From NCBI RefSeq assembly GCF_030865425.1, contig NZ_JAVFCB010000002.1:372001-436000 (forward strand): a stretch of 64,000 nucleotides of DNA, read 5' to 3'. Positions 35,790-44,242 of this stretch are shown here, in pieces (position 1 is the stretch's first letter; every line of letters begins with the position of its first letter). Below the pieces are notes generated by a model. That model ran no database searches. It saw nothing but the letters and a program-made list of their open reading frames with translations, and was not told the origin of the DNA. The stretch is from Microbacterium capsulatum. GTDB taxonomy: Bacteria > Actinomycetota > Actinomycetes > Actinomycetales > Microbacteriaceae. Both the position numbers and the translations under genes were made by a program.

Positions 35790-37468
35790 GCGCCGTCGAC
35801 ACCGGCACGAAGGCCTATCTGATCCCGCAGGAACGGCGCGGCCTGCGCTTCTCGCCCTGGTCGATCCTCACCGGGCTGGCCCTGCTGCTCGTGCTCGGAT
35901 TCGTGGTCTGGCCCATCGCGACGGTGCTGATCGGCTCGTTCGCCGGTGGCGGCCTCGGCGGCTGGGCGCAGTTCTTCCGCAGCCGCGATGATCTGCAAGC
36001 GGTCGGGAACACGCTGCTGCTCGCGTTCATCGTCACCGCCATCGCGACCGCGATCGGCGTCTTCCTGGCGTACTTCACCGCCCGCTACAGCTTCTGGGTG
36101 AAGTCGATCGTCGCGGTGCTGCCGATCACGGCACTCCTCGTCCCCGAGGTGATCGTCGCGCAGGCCTGGCTCATGCTGCTCGGCAACAACGGATTCCTCA
36201 CCCGACTCGTGCGGCAGGCGTTCGGCGTCACCTTGCCGACGCTCTACGGCTGGACGGGACTCATCCTCATCCTCCCGCTGCTGTACTACACGTACGTCTA
36301 CCTCGGCACGCTCGCCGCGCTGAAGAGTTTCGACTCGCAGCTGGAGGAGGCGGCGATGAGCCTCGGGTCCTCGCCGCTGTCGGCGCGGCTGAAGGTCATG
36401 ATCCCCACGATCCTGCCGGCCGTGGCATCGACGTCGATCCTCGTGTTCACCCTGTCGGTCTGCAACTTCGCCACCTCGTCGATCATCGGAGGAGACGTGA
36501 AGCTGCTCGCCCCGCTGACCTACCGGGCGTTCCTCGCGGAGACCGGCGGCGACCCGATGATGCAGTCCACGCTCGCGACCGTGTCGATCGGGATCGTCGC
36601 GCTCGTGCTCTTCGTGCAGCGGATCACGGTCGGACGGCGCGGCTACGAGATGGTGCAGGGCCGCTCCTGGGTCCCGGTGCGGCTGCGCGGATTCGGCGGC
36701 GCGATCCTCGCGATCATCGCGACGATCCTGCTGACGGCCTCGACGCTGCCCATGGTGATGGTCGTCGTGATCGCGTTCACGAAGAGCTTCGGCCCGGTGC
36801 TGAGATGGGGCGAGTTCTCCACCGACAACGTCGTCGACGTTCTGAGCAGCGAGCCGCAGCCGATCCTGAACACCGTCGTGTTCGGAGCGGTCGCCTGCCT
36901 CATCGGCGTGATCGTGAGCGTCGTCGTGAGCGTCGTGATCGTGAAGAAGAAGAACCTGCTCACCCCGGCTCTGGACTTCCTGATCATGCTGCCGATGGCG
37001 CTCTCCGGCACCGTGCTGGGCATCGGCATGATCAACGCGTTCGGCAGCGGACCGCTCGTCCTCTCCGGATCGAGCGCCATCATCGTGCTCGTGCTCGTGA
37101 TCCGGCGACTGCCGCACGGCGTGCGCAACGCCTCTGCCACGCTTCATTCGATTCCGGACTCGCTCGAGGACGCGTCGGTCAGCCTCGGCGTCCCGCCGTT
37201 CCGCTCGTTCCTCAACGTCGTGCTCCCGCTGATGGTGCCCGGGATCGCGGCCGCGGTGGTGCTCACCTGGACGACCATGATCGCCGAGCTCTCCGGCTCC
37301 CTGGTGGTGTACTCGGCCGGCAAGGAGACCATCACGATCAAGGTGTTCCAGCTGATCGGCAGCGGCCTCAACGGGGAGGCGGCGGCCTACGGCCTCGTCC
37401 TCACCCTTCTCGCGATCGTCCCGATCCTCATCGCCACCAAGGTCTTCAAGATCCCGCTCTTCAACTGA
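35786..37468 (+). CDS. ABC importer permease, fused two-domain (FbpB/AfuB type)
   Basis: The 560-residue protein joins two permease domains in one chain, with about 12 membrane helices. Each half has an EAA loop that docks the ATPase: EEAAMSLGSSPLSARLKVMI near residue 188 and EDASVSLGVPPFRSFLNVVL near residue 460. Such fused permeases occur in AfuB/FbpB importers. The GTG at 35786 overlaps the ATPase stop; the longer upstream open frame is a shadow of the ATPase gene. Confidence 0.93.
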   Translation: MSAVDTGTKAYLIPQERRGLRFSPWSILTGLALLLVLGFVVWPIATVLIGSFAGGGLGGWAQFFRSRDDLQAVGNTLLLAFIVTAIATAIGVFLAYFTARYSFWVKSIVAVLPITALLVPEVIVAQAWLMLLGNNGFLTRLVRQAFGVTLPTLYGWTGLILILPLLYYTYVYLGTLAALKSFDSQLEEAAMSLGSSPLSARLKVMIPTILPAVASTSILVFTLSVCNFATSSIIGGDVKLLAPLTYRAFLAETGGDPMMQSTLATVSIGIVALVLFVQRITVGRRGYEMVQGRSWVPVRLRGFGGAILAIIATILLTASTLPMVMVVVIAFTKSFGPVLRWGEFSTDNVVDVLSSEPQPILNTVVFGAVACLIGVIVSVVVSVVIVKKKNLLTPALDFLIMLPMALSGTVLGIGMINAFGSGPLVLSGSSAIIVLVLVIRRLPHGVRNASATLHSIPDSLEDASVSLGVPPFRSFLNVVLPLMVPGIAAAVVLTWTTMIAELSGSLVVYSAGKETITIKVFQLIGSGLNGEAAAYGLVLTLLAIVPILIATKVFKIPLFN

Positions 37469-37509
37469 TCACCCTCCCGAATACAACGAAGTACTGAGAA
37501 AGGTCCGTC

Positions 37510-38544
37510 ATGAAACGACGCGGAATCGCCGTGTCCAGTGCCGTGGTCGCCGTCGCGGCCGCGCTGATCCTCGCCGGCTGCAGCGGAGGTGAGAAGACCG
37601 CGTCGCCGTCCGCGAGTGCGACCGCCCCGGCGAACACGGCCACCTCGGCGGTCATGTACAGCTCCAACAACGCGACGACGGTCGGCGTGGTGGTCAAGGC
37701 CGCCGCGGCGGTGAGCCCTTCGCTCAAGGTCGAGGCCGTCACCGGCAGCTCCGGACCCCTGCTCCAGCGGATCAAGTCCGAGGCGGGCAAGAACAGCGCC
37801 GACGTCTTCTACTCCGCTCCCGCCGACGTGCTCGGTGCGTACGCGGACATGATCGAGCCCTACAAGTCGTCCGAGGAATCGGCGATTCCGAAGGACATCC
37901 TCGACCCGAAGGACCGCTGGATCCCGACGAACACGCACATCGTCGCCCTCATGGTCAACATCGACCAGATCCCGGGCGGCGCGGCCCCGGCGAAGTGGTC
38001 GGACCTGACGGACGCGAAGTGGAAGGGCAAGATCATCGTCGCCGACCCGCAGCAGTCCACCACCGCGCTCACCGCGCTCTACGGGGCGTACAAGGTGCTC
38101 GGCAAGGACGGCTTCCAGAAGCTCTCCGCCAACCTCAAGGTCGCGGCGAACTCGGGCGACGTCTACCCGGGTGTGGCCAACGGCGAGTACGCGGTGGGCA
38201 TCGGCTACGAGTCGAACATCGCGCCGTACATCGCGGGCGGCCAGGCCGGCGTCAAGATCGTCTACCCCAAGGACGGCACCTTCCAGGAGCAGGACCGCGC
38301 GATCCTGATCAAGGGCTCTGCGCACCTCGACGGCGGCAAGCGGGTGATCGACACGATCCTCGCGAAGAAGACCCAGGAGCAGCTGCTGGTGCAGGCGTTC
38401 CGCCGGCCGGTGCGCAGCGACATCGACGTGAGCAAGCTCGTCGAGTTCCTCCCGAAGCTCTCGTCGCTCAAGCTCGTGGACATCCACTCGGCTTCGGACG
38501 ACAAGGGACGCGAGGACTTCCTCACTCTCTGGAAGACCCGCTGA
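37510..38544 (+). CDS. ABC importer substrate-binding lipoprotein (AfuA/FbpA family)
   Basis: This is the extracellular receptor of the importer. The 344-residue product has a lipoprotein signal (LILAGC, Cys24), then a Ser/Ala/Thr linker. The binding fold includes AVTGSSGPLLQRIKSEAGKN and SADVFYSAPADVL, typical of the iron(III)-transport receptor family. The tandem Tyr pair that binds iron in FbpA is not present at the matching place, which reads AVGIGYESN. The substrate is therefore more likely an organic phosphate than iron. It is 41 bases after the permease, with AGAAAGG as ribosome site. Confidence 0.9.
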   Translation: MKRRGIAVSSAVVAVAAALILAGCSGGEKTASPSASATAPANTATSAVMYSSNNATTVGVVVKAAAAVSPSLKVEAVTGSSGPLLQRIKSEAGKNSADVFYSAPADVLGAYADMIEPYKSSEESAIPKDILDPKDRWIPTNTHIVALMVNIDQIPGGAAPAKWSDLTDAKWKGKIIVADPQQSTTALTALYGAYKVLGKDGFQKLSANLKVAANSGDVYPGVANGEYAVGIGYESNIAPYIAGGQAGVKIVYPKDGTFQEQDRAILIKGSAHLDGGKRVIDTILAKKTQEQLLVQAFRRPVRSDIDVSKLVEFLPKLSSLKLVDIHSASDDKGREDFLTLWKTR

Positions 38545-38557
38545 GGAGCCGCCCGAC

Positions 38558-39346
38558 ATGTCTTTCGCGGATCACCCCGAGCGCCACGAGTTCGTCGAAT
38601 TCATCGAGCAACTCGCGGACGCCGCCCGGTCCTTCCTCTCGGGACGGCACGAAAGCGGTCGTTTCGAGACGAAGGAGGACGCCAGCCCGGTCACAGAGTT
38701 CGACCGTGGCGTGGAGGGTGCTCTGCGAGCCATGATCCGCACCCGCTATCCGCATCACGGGATCATCGGGGAGGAGTTCCACGCCGAGAATCCCGACGCC
38801 GAGTTCACCTGGATCATGGATCCGATCGACGGCACCAAGTCATTCGTGGTCGGGATCCCGGTGTTCACCACGCTGATCGCGCTCTGCCACCGGGGCCGTC
38901 CCGTGATCGGGCTGATCGACGCCTCGTCGACCGATGATCGCTGGATCGGCGTGGACGGGCTTCCGACGCGGCACAACGGGAGGACGGTGCGGACGAGCGG
39001 ACGGACCAGGCTGGACGGCTCGACCGTGTCGTGGAGCAACCCCGAGGTGGTGCTGGAGGAGCACCGCGCCGGGCGCGAGGCGCTCAACCGGCGGACCGCC
39101 TGGCGGGTGTTCGGGGCGGCCGCGTACGGGGTGGGCAGGCTCGCCTCGGGCGCTGTCGACCTGGCCGTCGAGAGCGGCACCGTCGGGCCGTACGACATCT
39201 GTCCGTTCGTCCCGATCATCGAAGGAGCGGGTGGCGTCGTCACGGACGGCTTCGGCGGACCGATCACGACGACGACGCGGCTGACCTGCGTGGCGGCTGC
39301 GACTCGCGAGCTGCACGCCGAGGCGCTGCGGGTGCTGAACGGATGA
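38558..39346 (+). CDS. Inositol-monophosphatase-family phosphatase
   Basis: This Mg-dependent phosphatase of the IMPase/HisN/CysQ fold is probably cytoplasmic. The 262-residue product has the metal motifs GEE (near residue 72) and WIMDPIDGTKSFVVGIPVFT (near 88-107), and the second metal site region GPYDICPFVPIIEGAGG near 208. The sequence is nearest to HisN-like and sugar-phosphate phosphatases, so the exact substrate is open. It starts 13 bases after the importer receptor and shares its operon, suggesting that it removes phosphate from the imported compound. Confidence 0.88.
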   Translation: MSFADHPERHEFVEFIEQLADAARSFLSGRHESGRFETKEDASPVTEFDRGVEGALRAMIRTRYPHHGIIGEEFHAENPDAEFTWIMDPIDGTKSFVVGIPVFTTLIALCHRGRPVIGLIDASSTDDRWIGVDGLPTRHNGRTVRTSGRTRLDGSTVSWSNPEVVLEEHRAGREALNRRTAWRVFGAAAYGVGRLASGAVDLAVESGTVGPYDICPFVPIIEGAGGVVTDGFGGPITTTTRLTCVAAATRELHAEALRVLNG

Positions 39347-39407
39347 TCCCGTTCGCGCCCGCGGCGCCGCGTGCGGAGGCCGCAGACCCCCCGGCTAGGG
39401 TGGTGCT

Positions 39408-40220
39408 GTGACCAGCACCCCGCCGCTGTACAGCCAGCTCTACGACGCGCTGGTGGATCGGATCCGGTCCGGCGTCTGGAAGGAGGGGGAGCGGCTGCCG
39501 ACCGAGCAGGCGCTCGTGGCCGAGTTCGGCATCTCCCGCGGCCCCGTGCGGCAGGCGCTCGCCCAGCTGCGGTCCGAGGGGCTCGTGTTCGGCACCCGCG
39601 GCGCCCCGCCGCGGGTGCAGCGCGCGGCCCGCTCCCAGTCGTTCGAGACCTTCATCTCGTTCACCGAGTGGGCGGAGGAGATCGGCAGGGTGCCCGGCCA
39701 GAAGGTCATCGAGGTGACGCGCCGGCTTGCGGACGGGGATCTGGCCCGTCAGCTGCACGTCGAGGAGGACAGTCCGGTCGTCGCGGTCGTGCGGCTCCGG
39801 CTGCTGGACGGGGAGCCGGTGATGATCGAGCGGGGCGCGTACGTGCCCGCCGCCGGCCGGTATCTGCTGGCCGCCGACCTCGAGGTGGACGGCGTCTACC
39901 AGACGCTGCGCGGCCACGGGATCCACCCCACCCGCGCCCGCAACGTGATCGATGCGGTCGCCGCCGGTCCGCTCGAGGCGCGATGGCTCGAGGTCGAGGT
40001 GGGCAGCCCGCTGCTGCGCGTCTGCCGGACGACGTTCGATCAGAACGGCGAGATCATGGACATCGCGGAGAACAAATACCTGCCGAACAAGGCGACCTTC
40101 GCCGTGGAGAACAGCGTGCGCAGCCCCACCCCGCTCACCCGGATGAGCGTGGACGGCGGCGCGACGACGGAGGGCGGAGGCGGAACCGCGATCCCCGCCG
40201 AATGGGGATCCGGGTCCTGA
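39408..40220 (+). CDS. GntR-family regulator with UTRA domain (HutC type)
   Basis: The 270-residue product has a winged-helix GntR domain (YDALVDRIRSGVWKEGERLP, then TEQALVAEFGISRGPVRQAL) and a UTRA ligand domain (residues 90-240), ending in a Gly/Ala tail. UTRA regulators often sense sugar phosphates or related metabolites. The place right after the transporter and phosphatase suggests it controls them. The GTG at 39408 follows a TAGGGT box (39396-39401) by 6 bases, so it likely has its own leaderless transcript. Confidence 0.9.
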   Translation: MTSTPPLYSQLYDALVDRIRSGVWKEGERLPTEQALVAEFGISRGPVRQALAQLRSEGLVFGTRGAPPRVQRAARSQSFETFISFTEWAEEIGRVPGQKVIEVTRRLADGDLARQLHVEEDSPVVAVVRLRLLDGEPVMIERGAYVPAAGRYLLAADLEVDGVYQTLRGHGIHPTRARNVIDAVAAGPLEARWLEVEVGSPLLRVCRTTFDQNGEIMDIAENKYLPNKATFAVENSVRSPTPLTRMSVDGGATTEGGGGTAIPAEWGSGS

Positions 40221-40408
40221 CGGCGCCCCGTCCGCGCGAGGGAGAACGCCCCGAAGATGCCGAGAAATCACTTCCGGCGTGAGACACCCGTTCAGGAACG
40301 ATGTTTCATTCCGGATCTGGTTTCTCGCGCGACGACGCGGTGACGGCGTCGCGCGGCACGCGACATCGACATGTTTCGGAAATGTTCGTATTCGTGCACT
40401 AAAGCGTT

Positions 40409-40415
40409 ATAGCCT
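40409..40415 (+). promoter_or_regulatory. Possible promoter region of the GH85 gene
   Basis: The 260-base gap before the gene is AT-richer than its surroundings. TATAGCC at about 40409 is a candidate -10, about 70 bases before the start. An imperfect palindrome, CATGTTTCGGAAATG (about 40370), lies just upstream and could bind a regulator. No good -35 is certain. Confidence 0.35.
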
Positions 40416-40482
40416 GGGCGCGTGTCCGTGCCTCTCGGGGTGCGGGCCGGTATCGCAATGACGCGCAATCTGGAGGGTGCAC

Positions 40483-42606
40483 ATGACCGAGATCGATCGC
40501 AGAACATTCCTGACCGTCGGAGGCGTGGGGCTCACGGCGCTCCTCGCGGGCAGCCCGGGCGCGGCCTACGGCGCGACGACGACGCGTGCGGTGGTCGGGG
40601 GGACCGCCGCGGCAGCCGGCGGAGCCGCGCCCGTGCCGGCTTCCGGGGGCACGCCTCCCGGCCCGTACACGTTCGGCTGGGCGGCCGACGACCTGCTCGC
40701 CTTCGACCCGGCGCAGACACCGTGGGCGCGGCACCTGCGCTGCCTGATCCCACGGGCGACGCGTATCGCGCCGTTCGCCGCAACCCAGGCCCACCCGGAC
40801 CTCGATCCGGCCGTCCAGCTGTCCACGCTGACGATCGACGACGCCGGCAGCATCTACGAGGGCCACAACCAGCCGATCGGCCTGGAGCCGCAGGTGTACA
40901 CGCAGCGGTTCTGGCCGTACATCGACATCTGGGGGACCTGGCACGGTCAGGTCAAGGGGTCCGCGCCGATCGAGATGATCGACGGCAAGCGCGCGCCCGG
41001 GCGTCCGTACGGCGTCATCGACATCCCGAACCCCGGCTGGACCGAGGCGGCGCACAAGAACGGCGCGCTGTCGATCGGCGGGTGGTTCTGGCCCCGTCCC
41101 GTCGCGTTCGACGCGTTCCTCGTGCAGAACGGTGACGGATCCTTCCCGGTGGCGGACAAGATGATCGAGATCCGCAAGTACTTCGGGTTCGACGGGCTGT
41201 TCATCAACCAGGAGGGCAGTGTCAGCGCGGCGCAGATCGCGACCTTCAAGGACTTCCTGCGCTACCTCAAGCGCACGGATCCGGACTTCTATCTGCAGGG
41301 CTACGACTCCGCGGACTTCGACAAGGGCTTCGTCACATACGAGAACCGGCTCAGTGCGAACAACCTGCGCTGGCTCGGCACGGCGGACGCACCGATGTAC
41401 GACTCGATCTTCATGAACTACTGGTGGCAGGCGACCACCGGCGGCGCGGACCGCGACCTCTCGAAGAGCGCCGCCTCGGCCGTGGCGGCAGGTCACGACC
41501 CGCGCAAGGTCGGGTTCGCGGGCGTTGAGCACCAGAAGGGCGGGTTCCGCCCCGAGGAGGACTTCGGCAGCGTCGCCGGCCCGGGAAAGCCCGCGCCGAC
41601 CTCCGTCGCCCTGTTCGTGGACTCGCAGATCTGGCTGAACGGATCGTGGAACGGCACGACCTCGACGGTCGAGGGGCGCAGCACCTACCGCGACCTCGAG
41701 CAGCGCTTCTGGTCCGGCCCGACAGGCAACCCGGTGTCCTCGGGGCGGCTCGAGCCGCGCACGCCCCCGTATCGCACCGACACGCTGAACTACCGGCAGT
41801 GGGACGGCATCGCGCACTGGATCGCCGAGCGCTCCCCGTACGGCGAGCTGCCGATCGCGACGGACTTCAACGTGGGCGTCGGATCGTCGTTCTTCCTCGA
41901 CGGTGCGAAGGTGCGGGAGACCGGCTGGGACAACATGGGCTGCGCCGACCGGGCGCTCACCTGGCAGTTCTGGACCGAGGAGGGCCTCGCCGTCACCCTG
42001 GACGAGTCGGTCAGCTTCGGCAGCGGGCACAGCCTCGCCCTGCACGGCGGAGGGGTGATCCACCTGTTCAAGACGGACCTGACGACTCAGAAGGCGATGG
42101 CCGTCGACATCCGCGCGCAGGGGCTGCAGGCGATCGAGGTCGGGATCACCTGGCAGGACGCGCCGTCCGGGATCGACTGGCATGCGCTGTCGAAGTCGGA
42201 CGCGTCCACCTGGGACACGTGGACGGGCGAGGTCGACGTCCTGGGGCGGCGCATCGCGCGGATCTCCCTGCGCACCGCCGGCGACGGACACCTGGGGAGG
42301 GTGTCGCTCCGCGCCGCAGGCAAGCCGCTCAAGCCGGCGCTGCCCACGGCCTTCCAGGTCGCGGACGCAGGCGATGCCGGCAACGGGAGGCGCCATCTCA
42401 GCTTCGGGTGGGACCTTCAGTCCGACGCGCTCGGGTACGACGTGCTGCAGATCGGCGATTCCGGTACGACCTGGCTGGGCCGGGTGCATCGGGACGTGTT
42501 CTTCGCGGAGGCAGTGGATCCGGCCGCCGGCCGGCAGTTCCAGCTCGTGGCGTTCGGCGCCGACCTGCACCGCAGCGCTCCCGTGAAGGCGACGCTGAGC
42601 GTTTAG
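40483..42606 (+). CDS. Endo-beta-N-acetylglucosaminidase, GH85 family, Tat-exported
   Basis: GH85 enzymes cut between the two core GlcNAc residues of N-glycans. The 707-residue product has a twin-arginine signal (IDRRTFLTVGGVGLTALLAG, cut near AYG-ATT). The catalytic domain has FAWAADDLLAF-like (FGWAADDLLAF), NGALSIGGWFWPRP and the active-site FDGLFINQEGS; Asn242 and Glu244 are the expected catalytic pair. C-terminal beta-rich regions complete it. The start ATG 40483 has GGAGG at 40472-40476. It likely frees glycans outside the cell. A terminator follows. Confidence 0.92.
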   Translation: MTEIDRRTFLTVGGVGLTALLAGSPGAAYGATTTRAVVGGTAAAAGGAAPVPASGGTPPGPYTFGWAADDLLAFDPAQTPWARHLRCLIPRATRIAPFAATQAHPDLDPAVQLSTLTIDDAGSIYEGHNQPIGLEPQVYTQRFWPYIDIWGTWHGQVKGSAPIEMIDGKRAPGRPYGVIDIPNPGWTEAAHKNGALSIGGWFWPRPVAFDAFLVQNGDGSFPVADKMIEIRKYFGFDGLFINQEGSVSAAQIATFKDFLRYLKRTDPDFYLQGYDSADFDKGFVTYENRLSANNLRWLGTADAPMYDSIFMNYWWQATTGGADRDLSKSAASAVAAGHDPRKVGFAGVEHQKGGFRPEEDFGSVAGPGKPAPTSVALFVDSQIWLNGSWNGTTSTVEGRSTYRDLEQRFWSGPTGNPVSSGRLEPRTPPYRTDTLNYRQWDGIAHWIAERSPYGELPIATDFNVGVGSSFFLDGAKVRETGWDNMGCADRALTWQFWTEEGLAVTLDESVSFGSGHSLALHGGGVIHLFKTDLTTQKAMAVDIRAQGLQAIEVGITWQDAPSGIDWHALSKSDASTWDTWTGEVDVLGRRIARISLRTAGDGHLGRVSLRAAGKPLKPALPTAFQVADAGDAGNGRRHLSFGWDLQSDALGYDVLQIGDSGTTWLGRVHRDVFFAEAVDPAAGRQFQLVAFGADLHRSAPVKATLSV

Positions 42607-42621
42607 TCCTCGAACGTCGAA

Positions 42622-42652
42622 GGCGGGCCCGCAGGGATCCTCCGGGCCCGCC
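42622..42652. terminator. Bidirectional terminator between GH85 gene and glpK
   Basis: Arms GGCGGGCCCG (42622-42631) and CGGGCCCGCC (42643-42652) pair, with a further partial pairing of CAGGGATCCTC inside and TTT after it on the plus strand. The hairpin and its downstream bases closely match those at 34376-34423 after ffh. Confidence 0.8.
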
Positions 42653-42670
42653 TTTCCGTGTCTCGGGCGG

Positions 42671-44185
42671 TCAGCGCACGTCGTCGTCGACCCAGTCCAT
42701 GGACTTGGTGACCGCCTTGCGCCACAGCCGCAGCTGGCGGTCGCGCTCGGCGGCGTCCATCGTCGGCTCCCAGCGGCGGTCCTCCTGCCAGTTGGCCGAG
42801 AGGTCGTCCAGGCCCGACCAGAACCCGACGGCGAGCCCGGCCGCGTACGCCGCGCCGAGCGCGGTCGTCTCGGCGACCCGCGGGCGGACGACCGGCACGC
42901 CCAGCACGTCGGCCTGGAACTGCATGAGCGCGTCGTTCGCGACCATGCCGCCGTCGACCTTGAGCTCGCCGAGCTCGACGCCGGTGTCGGCGTTGACCGC
43001 GTCGAGCACGTCCCGGGTCTGGAACGCCACGGCCTCGAGGGCTGCCCGGGCGAGGTGGCCCTTGTTCGCGAACCGGGTGAGGCCGACGATCGCACCGCGC
43101 GCGTCCGGCCGCCAGTACGGCGCGAACAGGCCGGAGAACGCGGGGACGATGTACACGCCGCCGTTGTCGTCGACCTGTCGGGCGAGCTCCTCCACCTGGC
43201 CGGCCGACTCGATGATGCCGAGCTGGTCGCGCAGCCACTGGATGAGGGATCCGGTCACCGCGATCGAGCCCTCGAGCGCGTAGTGCGTCGGACCGTCGCC
43301 GAGCTTGTAGCCGACCGTGGTGAGCAGGCCGTTCGCGGAGTGGATGATCTGCTCGCCCGTGTTGACGATGAGGAAGCAGCCCGTGCCGTAGGTGTTCTTG
43401 CTGTCGCCGGCGTCGAACGCGGCCTGGCCGAAGGTCGCCGCCTGCTGATCGCCGAGGATCCCCGCGATCGGGGTCTGCCGCAGCAGCGAGGAGTCCTCCG
43501 CGGTGCCGTAGATCTCGGAGGAGGATCGGATCGCGGGCATCATCGCGCGCGGCACGCCGAAGTCCGCGAGGATGTCGTCGCGCCACTCGAGTGTCTCCAG
43601 ATCCATGAACATGGTCCGCGAGGCGTTCGTCACGTCGGTCGCGTGCACCCCGCCCTGCGCGCCGCCGGTGAGGTTCCAGAGCACCCAGGTGTCGGTGGTG
43701 CCGAAGAGCAGGTCCCCGGCCTCGGCCCTGGCCCGCGCGCCCTCGACGTTCTCCAGGATCCAGGCGATCTTCGTGCCGGAGAAGTAGGTCGCGAGCGGCA
43801 GCCCGACGATCGGCTTGTACCGCTCGACGCCACCGCCGGCCGCGAGCCGGTCGACGATCTCCTGGGTGCGGGTGTCCTGCCAGACGATCGCGTTGTGCAC
43901 GGGCTCTCCGGTGGTCCGGTCCCAGACCACCGCGGTCTCGCGCTGGTTGGTGATCCCGACCGCGGCGATGTCGTGCCGGGTGAGATGCGCGCGGGTCAGG
44001 GCGAGGCCGATGACCTCCTGCACGTTGGCCCAGATCTCCGCGGCGTCGTGCTCGACCCAGCCCGCCTTCGGCAGGATCTGCCGGTGCTCCTTCTGCCCGG
44101 TCGAGACGATGCGGCCCGCACGGTCGAACACGATGGCGCGGCTCGAGGTCGTGCCCTGGTCGATGGCGAGGATGTGGTCGGCCAT
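42671..44185 (-). CDS. glpK: Glycerol kinase GlpK
   Basis: GlpK phosphorylates glycerol to glycerol-3-phosphate with ATP. The 504-residue product has the FGGY start [40 protein letters not shown], the ATP-binding region [17 protein letters not shown] and the C-terminal signature [20 protein letters not shown]. It is 57 bases downstream of glpD on the same strand; the gap contains GAAGGAGAAC as ribosome site. A glycerol facilitator gene is not nearby. Confidence 0.97.
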   Translation of the reverse strand: MADHILAIDQGTTSSRAIVFDRAGRIVSTGQKEHRQILPKAGWVEHDAAEIWANVQEVIGLALTRAHLTRHDIAAVGITNQRETAVVWDRTTGEPVHNAIVWQDTRTQEIVDRLAAGGGVERYKPIVGLPLATYFSGTKIAWILENVEGARARAEAGDLLFGTTDTWVLWNLTGGAQGGVHATDVTNASRTMFMDLETLEWRDDILADFGVPRAMMPAIRSSSEIYGTAEDSSLLRQTPIAGILGDQQAATFGQAAFDAGDSKNTYGTGCFLIVNTGEQIIHSANGLLTTVGYKLGDGPTHYALEGSIAVTGSLIQWLRDQLGIIESAGQVEELARQVDDNGGVYIVPAFSGLFAPYWRPDARGAIVGLTRFANKGHLARAALEAVAFQTRDVLDAVNADTGVELGELKVDGGMVANDALMQFQADVLGVPVVRPRVAETTALGAAYAAGLAVGFWSGLDDLSANWQEDRRWEPTMDAAERDRQLRLWRKAVTKSMDWVDDDVR

Positions 44186-44242
44186 GTGCTGTTCTCCTTC
44201 GAAGAGCAGTCCGCCCGTGACGCGACGGGTGCGTCGTTCAGG

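Noticed and set aside
34707..38544. Ferric iron importer
   Set aside because: Family annotation often says iron, but the receptor lacks the tandem Tyr ligand pair and the operon has a phosphatase; kept only as an alternative.
40279..40461. A 60-residue ORF before the GH85 gene
   Set aside because: No ribosome site, bias unlike neighbours, and it lies across the likely promoter.
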